6,717 nt of DNA from Muricomes sp. (GTDB lineage: Bacteria > Bacillota > Clostridia > Lachnospirales > Lachnospiraceae), in the NCBI GenBank assembly GCA_020024675.1, contig JAHHTM010000067.1:1-6717 (forward strand), in the 5' to 3' direction. This document shows, in pieces, positions 1 through 5,570 of the stretch. Within the stretch, counting starts at the first letter, position 1. Each line of letters begins with the position of its first letter. The notes below the pieces were generated by a model. That model did no database searches, was not told where the DNA came from, and worked only from the letters and a program-made list of their open reading frames with translations. Made by a program: the position numbers and the translations under genes.

Positions 1-2
1 CC

Positions 3-863
3 TTATTTGTCCTCTGTGAGTTCTTCCTTCGTCTTCATGATTACAAGCACTTCTTGTAAATTTTTAAAATCAACTGCTGGAGTAATATATCCTGATCTTG
101 TAAGATTATTAGAATCAACATTGATTTCGTTTACATAGCCTATTAAAATACCCTGAAGATATTTATCACTAATATGAGAAGTTACAATCTGATCTCCTAC
201 CTGTACAACATTTTCATTATTCTCCATACGATCGAATTTCAACTTTCCATCATTGATCAATTTCAAATCCCCACTTACGATACACCGATCAGATGTTGTC
301 AGAGACATACCACTTAAATTACTAGAATCATCTATAATTGAACGTACAGTTGCCCAGTTGGGTCCCACTTTTGTAACAATACCTACAAGTCCACTCCCGG
401 CCATTACATTCATATCTTTTTTGATTCCATCTTTACTTCCTTTGTCTATTGTAAAAACATTGAACCAGTTATCAGACTCTGTCCCAATAACGTGAGCAGC
501 TGTTTTCTTATAATCCGAATAATTTTGATCTAGTTTCAGCAATTCTTTCAATCGCTCCAATTCACATTTTTCCTGTTGAAGATTATTGTTTTCAATCAAA
601 AGATCATTCACTTTTTCTTTTAATTTTGTATTTTCTTTCTTTATATCTTGAAGCGTTGTGAAATTTTCACTTACATCTCCCAGCAATGTCCCTGCATAAC
701 TGATACCTTTCTGCATAGGAACAACTGTAACTGCAGCGATTGCCTTAAACGGTCCTTGTGCTTTGTCATAAAACGCAGACAATACCATTAAAAGAATACA
801 ACTTAGTATCAGTCCTGCAAACCAGTATTTATTTTTTGAAATTGTTTGTTTTTTCTTTTTCAT
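3..863 (-). CDS. mreC: Cell shape-determining protein MreC
   Basis: MreC is a membrane-anchored, mostly extracytoplasmic scaffold of the elongasome. It links MreB filaments to MreD, RodA and the elongation transpeptidase during side-wall peptidoglycan synthesis. Using the ATG at 863 the protein has 286 residues, normal for the family. It has a basic N-terminus (MKKKK), one membrane segment at about residues 14-31, a polar coiled-coil-like stretch rich in Lys, Glu, Asn and Leu at about 65-112, then the two-part beta domain. Landmarks in that domain are DKGSKDGIKKDM (about 140-151), GLVGIVTKVG (158-167), VGDQIVTS (222-229) and NLQEVLVI near the C-terminus. The frame stays open back to a GTG at 878, which would overlap mreB by 13 bases. 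I prefer the ATG because it gives a typical N-terminus and because an AGGTGG at 875-880 can serve it; the GTG lies inside that site. Only 2 bases separate it from the mreB stop, which suggests translational coupling. The gene is complete; its TAA ends 2 bases from the window edge, and mreD would be expected next. Confidence 0.95.
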   Translation of the reverse strand: MKKKKQTISKNKYWFAGLILSCILLMVLSAFYDKAQGPFKAIAAVTVVPMQKGISYAGTLLGDVSENFTTLQDIKKENTKLKEKVNDLLIENNNLQQEKCELERLKELLKLDQNYSDYKKTAAHVIGTESDNWFNVFTIDKGSKDGIKKDMNVMAGSGLVGIVTKVGPNWATVRSIIDDSSNLSGMSLTTSDRCIVSGDLKLINDGKLKFDRMENNENVVQVGDQIVTSHISDKYLQGILIGYVNEINVDSNNLTRSGYITPAVDFKNLQEVLVIMKTKEELTEDK

Positions 864-865
864 AA

Positions 866-1888
866 TTAACTCAGCCACCTATAATTTTCATCTGTCATAG
901 AATATGTTAGTTTTTCATAATCAGGAGTCCTGATGATTTCTCTAAGTCCTTTTACAACACACAATTCAGGGTCTTGTGCAACAGTAATCTTTGTTTGTAA
1001 TTTTTCCTGAAAATACATCCTTAATCCATCCATATTGGAAAGACCTCCAGACAGATAAATTCCATTTTTATCAATTTCTCTTCTGATATCTGGCGGAATC
1101 CTTTTTAGCATCGTTTCAATAGCAGATATATATCCTCCTAAGCTATCGTCGATTGCTTCTTTTATCGTATCAGCAGACACAGATTTCATTTTGGGAAGAC
1201 CTGTAAGAAGATCTTTTCCTGCAACCATTATATTTTCTTTTTTATTTTGATCTGATATTCCAAAATGTTTACGGACATTTTCGGCAGTAGTCTGCCCAAT
1301 CAGAAAATCTTCCTTATGTCTTATTTTATTAATAACAGCCATATCTAATTGAACGCCACCTGTTTTCAACCGATGTTTTAAAACAACTCCGCCTTGTGAC
1401 ATAACAAAAAGTTCACAGCTTTCACCACCTACATCAATAATAAAAGTCCCCTTTTCTTCCTGCACTGGAATTCCCATTCCAATTGCTTCTGCAATTCCTC
1501 GTTCAACAATTTTTGCAGACTGGATTTTCACTTTGGAATATCCTAAAAGATCAACAAAAGCTTTCTTCTCAACTTCTGTAATATCTGCCGGTACTGCAAT
1601 CAAATAATTTCCCGATGATATGGCATACTCGTCCACAGAAAACAGTTTATATAAAAGCTTCTGCATTAAATCAAAATCAGAAATAACTCCATTTTGCATT
1701 GGGAAAAAGACGCGAATAAAATCCGGGGTCTTCTCACGCATAGCATATGCTTTATCTCCTACAGCTAAAACTGTTTTTTCATTTTTAACCGCAATCGCAT
1801 TTTTAGTTTTCCAAATTTTATCATTCATCTGGTCATAAATCTTAAGTTCATAAGTTCCAAGATCAAGACCGTACGTATTGTTTGCCAT
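866..1888 (-). CDS. mreB: Divergent MreB-like actin homologue (rod shape-determining protein)
   Basis: This is an actin-fold cytoskeletal protein of the MreB/Mbl family. Members polymerise on the inner face of the membrane and steer wall synthesis. It has 340 residues, the usual size. The family layout is visible: phosphate-1 loop DLGTYELKIY (9-18), FPMQNGVISDFD (62-73, compare canonical MKDGVIADF), VPADITEVEKKA (99-110) keeping the Glu of the T-x-VE-R-A motif, IGMGIPV (136-142), phosphate-2 loop DVGGESCEL (152-160), LIGQTTAENVRKHFG (196-210, compare LIGEATAERIK), and adenosine loop LSGGLSNMDGL (279-289) followed by AQDPELCVVKG. Several normally invariant positions differ: DLGTANT is DLGTYEL, DIGGGTTE is DVGGESCE, and LTGGGA is LSGGLS. 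It is thus a clear homologue but not a canonical MreB. A second, standard MreB may be encoded elsewhere in the genome (inference). The position between radC and mreC supports the cell-shape role. The ATG puts DLGT at residue 9, as expected, and no earlier in-frame start is available nearby. Confidence 0.9.
   Translation of the reverse strand: MANNTYGLDLGTYELKIYDQMNDKIWKTKNAIAVKNEKTVLAVGDKAYAMREKTPDFIRVFFPMQNGVISDFDLMQKLLYKLFSVDEYAISSGNYLIAVPADITEVEKKAFVDLLGYSKVKIQSAKIVERGIAEAIGMGIPVQEEKGTFIIDVGGESCELFVMSQGGVVLKHRLKTGGVQLDMAVINKIRHKEDFLIGQTTAENVRKHFGISDQNKKENIMVAGKDLLTGLPKMKSVSADTIKEAIDDSLGGYISAIETMLKRIPPDIRREIDKNGIYLSGGLSNMDGLRMYFQEKLQTKITVAQDPELCVVKGLREIIRTPDYEKLTYSMTDENYRWLS
875..880 (-). 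promoter_or_regulatory. Shine-Dalgarno site of mreC, inside the end of mreB
   Basis: On the minus strand this reads AGGTGG, one mismatch from AGGAGG, and lies 11 bases before the ATG at 863. It also encodes part of the last codons of mreB (Arg-Trp). The spacing is slightly long. The site supports the ATG at 863 over the GTG at 878 as the mreC start, because that GTG falls within the site itself. Confidence 0.55.
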
Positions 1889-1899
1889 AGCAACAGATG

Positions 1900-1906
1900 C
1901 CCTTTC
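1900..1906 (-). promoter_or_regulatory. Likely Shine-Dalgarno site of mreB overlapping the radC stop
   Basis: The minus strand reads GAAAGGG, 11 bases before the mreB ATG, and its first two bases belong to the radC TGA. The match to AGGAGG is partial and the spacing long. Initiation at mreB therefore probably relies in part on ribosomes finishing radC. This is the only purine-rich candidate in the 16-base gap. Confidence 0.4.
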
Positions 1907-2597
1907 ACATAATTTGCTGTTCTCTCATACTGATATAACAATTGTTTCCGATAACAATATGATCTAAAAGTTCAATACCGATAAGTATCCCGGCTTCTTT
2001 TATCCTTCTCGTAATCAGTATGTCTTCTCTACTCGGTGTAGGATCACCACTTGGATGATTATGTAGGAGAATAATGGAAACGGCATTTTTTTGTAATGCC
2101 TCCACAAACAACTCCCTCGGTGATATCACAGCAGAATTCACAGTACCTTTTGAAATATTTGTCTCCCCGATCAATCTTGATTTTGTATTCAAAAGAAGAA
2201 GTTTCATTTCCTCTTGCCTTGCATGTCGCATATCTTCCATGTAGTACTCTGCAATGGACGAAGGCGTTGAAAAATCAAGTCCCTTGCTTGCAGTCGCCTT
2301 GGCAAGTCGTTTTGTCAGTTCCGATAAACAGATAAGCTGAATTGCTTTCACTCTGCCAATCCCTTTGATTTTCATAAGCTGTTCTATATTCCACTGATGG
2401 ATACTTAACAGACCATCTTGTGCAAATATAGGATTCAAAAGTTTTCGTGAAAGCTGCAATGCTGACTCACCTCTTGTTCCTGTGCGCAACAAAACGGCAA
2501 GTAACTCTGTATCTGTTAAATTACCTGCCCCAAATCTTTCGCATTTTTCATATGGCCTCTCCTCTTCCGGAATCGACCTAATTGTTCTATCTGACAT
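1905..2597 (-). CDS. radC: RadC family JAMM/MPN+ domain protein
   Basis: This is a RadC (UPF0758) protein. From the ATG at 2597 it has 230 residues, close to Bacillus subtilis RadC. The N-terminal part holds SIPEEERPYEKC (about 9-20), the usual family opening, and a helix-hairpin-helix element LMKIKGIGRVKAIQLI (about 74-89) suited to DNA contact. The C-terminal part is a JAMM metalloprotease-like domain with the signature LHNHPSGDPTPSREDI (about 178-193), supplying the two zinc-binding His, the Ser and the Asp. A Glu just before the first strand (EEMKLLLLN, about 129-137) would complete the site. All key residues are present, so the fold should be intact. The biological role is unsettled: the old DNA-repair label came from an E. 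coli allele later traced to recG. The frame extends to a GTG at 2621, adding 8 residues (238 in all). I prefer the ATG for family fit and because the predicted promoter would leave that GTG almost leaderless. Neither start has a good Shine-Dalgarno site. The gene commonly sits just upstream of mreB-mreC in bacteria. Confidence 0.93.
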   Translation of the reverse strand: MSDRTIRSIPEEERPYEKCERFGAGNLTDTELLAVLLRTGTRGESALQLSRKLLNPIFAQDGLLSIHQWNIEQLMKIKGIGRVKAIQLICLSELTKRLAKATASKGLDFSTPSSIAEYYMEDMRHARQEEMKLLLLNTKSRLIGETNISKGTVNSAVISPRELFVEALQKNAVSIILLHNHPSGDPTPSREDILITRRIKEAGILIGIELLDHIVIGNNCYISMREQQIM

Positions 2598-2633
2598 TGT
2601 TTTATCAACTGCAGTATCCACGATTCGAAAATT

Positions 2634-2662
2634 ATTTTATCACAAATCAAAAATACTGTATA
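2634..2662 (-). promoter_or_regulatory. Predicted sigma-A type promoter for radC-mreB-mreC
   Basis: In the only sizeable gap of the window, the minus strand shows TATACA (2657-2662; four of six matches to TTGACA), a 17-base spacer, and TAAAAT (2634-2639) directly preceded by TGA, which makes an extended -10 element. Transcription would begin near 2624-2628. That gives a leader of about 30 bases to the ATG at 2597 but only a few bases to the GTG at 2621. The region is AT-rich, so a chance match is possible. No strong terminator separates it from the upstream gene, so read-through may also supply these genes. Confidence 0.45.
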
Positions 2663-2692
2663 GGTCTGAGCTCATTAATTTTTTGTGAACTC

Positions 2693-4303
2693 TTATACTT
2701 GACTGATATTCCAGTTTTTTAAAATAGCTTCCGCTACCTTCATCCCATCCATTGCAGCTGAAGTGATTCCACCAGCATATCCTGCCCCTTCTCCGCAAGG
2801 AAAAATGCCACTTATATTACTTTCATACTCTTCATTTCTCTGTATTTTTACAGGTGATGATGTCCTGCTTTCCACTCCAGAGAGCACAGCATCTTTTCTG
2901 GCAAATCCATGAATCTTTTTATCCATGGCAAAGATCCCTTCTTCAATAGATTCCGATAAAAACTCAGGAAAAATCTCTCTGACATTGCTAAGTTTATACG
3001 CTCCTTTAATCTGCGGTTCTACATTTCCAAGTTTGATTGTAGTTTTATTTTCCACAAAATCACCAAAACACTGAACAGGAACTTTTCCTTCTCCTGCCTG
3101 ATATGCTTTTTCCTCCAGCATCCTTTGAAATTCAACTCCTGAAAGTGGAAAATCTCCTCCGAAATCTTCTGGTGACACTGTAACAATAACTGCACTATTT
3201 GCATTTTTCCCGTCTCTTTTTTGATAGCTCATTCCATTTACTGCTAATCTTTTTTCTTCTGAAGATGCATTAACTACATATCCACCTGGGCACATACAAA
3301 ATGTATAAGCCCCACGACCATTTGATAACTTTGTGGTCAGTTTATATGCTGCTGTTGGAAGATTATCGCTTGCTTCAATTCCATACTGACATTTGTTAAT
3401 CATTCCCTGCGGATGTTCTATCCTAACTCCGACAGCAAATGGTTTCGAACGCATTGACAGCTCTTTATCATATAAAAGTTGAAAAGTATCTCTCGCACTA
3501 TGTCCTATAGCAAGTACAAGAATATCTGTTTCAATTTTTTCTTTTTGATTAATAATAATACTTGCTATTTTTTTATTCTGATCATTCTTTTCAATTTCTA
3601 TATTCGTCATCTGACTATGAAATCTGACTTCTCCGCCCAAATCTAAAATTGCATTTCTCATGTTTTTCACAACACCAATAAGCACATCCGTACCTATGTG
3701 TGGTTTATTCTCGTATAAAATAGATGGGGGTGCACCAAATTTTACAAAAGTTTCCAATACAAATTGACTTCTTCCCAACACATCTTTGACAAGAGTATTT
3801 AATTTTCCATCTGAAAACGTTCCTGCTCCACCTTCCCCGAATTGCACGTTTGATGCCAAATTCAGTTTTCCTGTGTTCCAGAATCTTTTTACATCTTCCG
3901 TTCTTTCGTCTACACTTCCACCACGCTCTAAAAGAACAGGTTTACATCCTACTTGTGCCAGAAGATAAGCGCAAAAAAGACCTGCCGGTCCACTACCAAT
4001 AACGATTGGGCGCTTGAAACTTCTTTTGCCATCTTTATTCTGAAATGGAAGTTTATAAGGCAGCTCATTTACAATCTGTATTTTATTTTTCAATCGTTTC
4101 TTAATACACTGTTCTTGTTTTGTTTTTACGTCTATTGCGTACGAAAAACAAATATCTGGCTTTTTTCTGGCGTCAATCGACTGCTTATGAATCTTTATTT
4201 CATCAATCTGATCTACAGAAATATGGAGATATTTACATACTTTTTCCTGCAATTCATCAAAACTATGTCCTGGATGCATTTTCAACTGATTAATTCTTAT
4301 CAT
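2693..4303 (-). CDS. NAD(P)/FAD-dependent oxidoreductase, COG2509-type FAD dehydrogenase
   Basis: This 536-residue soluble flavoprotein is predicted to be an oxidoreductase of unknown substrate. An N-terminal region of about 95 residues carries the family-typical stretch SIDARKKPDICFSYAIDV (about 42-59), is rich in Lys, and precedes the nucleotide-binding fold. The FAD Rossmann motif is VIGSGPAGLF (101-110; GxGxxG at 103-108), with Glu126 in LLERG positioned to bind ribose. Further family landmarks are FGEGGAGTFSDGKL (155-168), KPHIGTDVL (200-208), LAIGHSARDTF (264-274), KPFAVGVRIEHPQ (287-299) and the closing FAD loop PCGEGAGYAGGI (502-513), after which Met and Ala residues line the final helix. 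The ATG has a good AAGGAG site 6 bases upstream. The gene starts 19 bases after the BaiN/RdsA-family gene, so the two are very likely co-transcribed. The protein shares the FAD fold but not the sequence signatures of that neighbour. No membrane segments or signal peptide are seen, so it should be cytoplasmic. I recognise the family but assign no specific reaction. Confidence 0.9.
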   Translation of the reverse strand: MIRINQLKMHPGHSFDELQEKVCKYLHISVDQIDEIKIHKQSIDARKKPDICFSYAIDVKTKQEQCIKKRLKNKIQIVNELPYKLPFQNKDGKRSFKRPIVIGSGPAGLFCAYLLAQVGCKPVLLERGGSVDERTEDVKRFWNTGKLNLASNVQFGEGGAGTFSDGKLNTLVKDVLGRSQFVLETFVKFGAPPSILYENKPHIGTDVLIGVVKNMRNAILDLGGEVRFHSQMTNIEIEKNDQNKKIASIIINQKEKIETDILVLAIGHSARDTFQLLYDKELSMRSKPFAVGVRIEHPQGMINKCQYGIEASDNLPTAAYKLTTKLSNGRGAYTFCMCPGGYVVNASSEEKRLAVNGMSYQKRDGKNANSAVIVTVSPEDFGGDFPLSGVEFQRMLEEKAYQAGEGKVPVQCFGDFVENKTTIKLGNVEPQIKGAYKLSNVREIFPEFLSESIEEGIFAMDKKIHGFARKDAVLSGVESRTSSPVKIQRNEEYESNISGIFPCGEGAGYAGGITSAAMDGMKVAEAILKNWNISQV

Positions 4304-4309
4304 GCTTTT

Positions 4310-4315
4310 CTCCTT
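4310..4315 (-). promoter_or_regulatory. Shine-Dalgarno site of the COG2509-type flavoprotein gene
   Basis: The minus strand reads AAGGAG, 6 bases before the ATG at 4303, in the 19-base gap after the preceding stop codon. Strength and spacing are normal and support the annotated start. Confidence 0.75.
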
Positions 4316-4322
4316 TTGGATT

Positions 4323-5540
4323 TTAATTACAAACAGCAGATATACCGGCTACATAGCCACTAGACCATGCCCATTGAAGATTGTAACCCCCACAAATTCC
4401 ATCAACATCAAGTATCTCTCCTGCAAAGTATAAGCCAGGAACAACGAGAGATTCTAAGGTTTCGTTATCAACTTCTTCTGTATTTACGCCTCCTGCACAC
4501 ACCTGAGCCTGCTCAAATGAATTTGTGTCCGTTACTTCTACTTTAAATTCTTGAATCAGCTTTCCAAGAGTTTTTACCTCCTGCTCTGTACATGTTCCAA
4601 TTTTTTTATTTCTATCAATTGCAGAAAGTTTTATGAATAAATCACATAACTTCTTATGGAACATACCAACAAGAAATTGTTCTACCGTTTTATCTGGTCT
4701 GGTCGTGACACGTCTTTCGAGAAAATCCATAAACTGTTTTTCTGAAAAACCAGGCATAAAATTCAAAACTGCTGTAACTTTTTTCTTCTTGTATAACCCA
4801 ATTGCAGCGTACCGGCTGATTTGAAAAACAGGAATTCCAGAAATTCCGTAGTTTGTCAGCTGAATCTCACCTGTATCTTTTGCCATAAGCTCTTCATTGA
4901 CATAAATAGATACGCTTCCATTGACCCGTACACCTGAAATTGCTTTATAGAAACTTTCTTTGCAACGCAATTGTACTAAAGATGGGAGCACTGGAACAAG
5001 ATGGTGTCCCAGCTGCTTTGCAAGACTGTACCCACTTCCATCTGAGCCAGTTACCGGTGCTGCTTTTGATCCTGCTGCCAGGATTACTTTATCTGCCTTT
5101 ATATATTCATTTTCTGTACAAACTTTAAATCCTTTTTTCCTTGGAATAATACTTGTACATTCATGTTCTGTCAAAACACAAATCTTAAGTCTTTCCACTT
5201 CCATTCTAAGGACATCAAGCACTGCAGAAGCCTGGTCAGAATAAGGATACATATATCCATTTCTGTTTTTAGAATAAATCCCAAGCTCCAGGAAAAAAGA
5301 GATGGCTTTTTGTGCCGGAAATTTTTCTATGATCTTCCACGGAAACATTTCATTCTCTGAACGATAAAATTGTGGTTCCTGTGCTAAATTTGTAAAATTA
5401 CATCTTCCATTTCCTGTAGATAATATTTTCTTCCCAACTCGATCTTTGTGTTCAAGGATTGTAACATCAGCTCCCTGTCTTGCTGCGGTAATTGCAGCCA
5501 TCATTCCTGATGCCCCTGCACCTATTACTACAATCTTCAT
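4323..5540 (-). CDS. BaiN/RdsA family (HI0933-like) NAD(P)/FAD-dependent oxidoreductase
   Basis: This is a 405-residue flavoprotein of the HI0933-like family, normal length. The N-terminal FAD site is VIGAGASGMMAA (5-16) with Glu30 closing the second strand. It is followed by the family hallmark LSTGNGRCNFTN (40-51), GYMYPYSDQASAVLDVL (95-111), VILAAGSKAAPVTGSDGSGY (152-171), CAGGV (348-352) and the very conserved C-terminal block with FAGEILDVDG (372-381) and GGYNLQWAWSSGYVAG (384-399). Characterised relatives include BaiN, linked to bile-acid reduction in Clostridium scindens, and RdsA, linked to disulfide stress; older databases call the group 'aminoacetone oxidase family'. The family is nearly universal in gut and non-gut Firmicutes, so membership alone does not predict bile-acid chemistry, and nothing here resembles a bai operon. 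The start is secure: ATG with a consensus AGGAGG 7 bases upstream. It lies 30 bases after the PLP enzyme and 19 bases before another flavoprotein, which fits one operon. It is predicted to be cytoplasmic. The family call is firm and the substrate unknown. Confidence 0.93.
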   Translation of the reverse strand: MKIVVIGAGASGMMAAITAARQGADVTILEHKDRVGKKILSTGNGRCNFTNLAQEPQFYRSENEMFPWKIIEKFPAQKAISFFLELGIYSKNRNGYMYPYSDQASAVLDVLRMEVERLKICVLTEHECTSIIPRKKGFKVCTENEYIKADKVILAAGSKAAPVTGSDGSGYSLAKQLGHHLVPVLPSLVQLRCKESFYKAISGVRVNGSVSIYVNEELMAKDTGEIQLTNYGISGIPVFQISRYAAIGLYKKKKVTAVLNFMPGFSEKQFMDFLERRVTTRPDKTVEQFLVGMFHKKLCDLFIKLSAIDRNKKIGTCTEQEVKTLGKLIQEFKVEVTDTNSFEQAQVCAGGVNTEEVDNETLESLVVPGLYFAGEILDVDGICGGYNLQWAWSSGYVAGISAVCN

Positions 5541-5547
5541 TACACCA

Positions 5548-5553
5548 CCTCCT
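5548..5553 (-). promoter_or_regulatory. Consensus Shine-Dalgarno site of the BaiN/RdsA-family gene
   Basis: The minus strand reads AGGAGG followed by TG, 7 bases before the ATG at 5540. This is the strongest ribosome binding site in the window and suggests efficient translation relative to radC and mreB, whose sites are weak. Confidence 0.85.
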
Positions 5554-5570
5554 GTTCATATTTTATCTTT

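Noticed and set aside
1931..1960. Repeated ATTGTTAT and the palindrome AACAATTGTT near the 3' end of radC, considered as an operator or recombination site.
   Set aside because: The whole stretch codes for a conserved part of RadC (HIVIGNNCYIS), and the repeats follow from Ile-Val and Asn-Cys-Tyr codons in AT-rich DNA.
2669..2693. Possible stem GAGTTC / GAGCTC with a 13-base loop just after the COG2509-type gene, considered as a terminator.
   Set aside because: The stem is only 6 base pairs with one G-U pair, the loop is large, and no T-run follows directly. Too weak to call.
3953..4363. Plus-strand open frame of 136 codons, with other shorter plus-strand frames across the window.
   Set aside because: It lies antisense to conserved flavoprotein sequence, has no recognisable domain, and is biased to Phe, Leu and Tyr as expected for the reverse of Lys/Glu-rich genes. 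Shadow frame.
4323..5540. Assigning bile-acid 7-dehydroxylation activity because the family is named after BaiN.
   Set aside because: The family is widespread and no other bai-type gene is present. The neighbours are housekeeping genes. Only the family name is supported.
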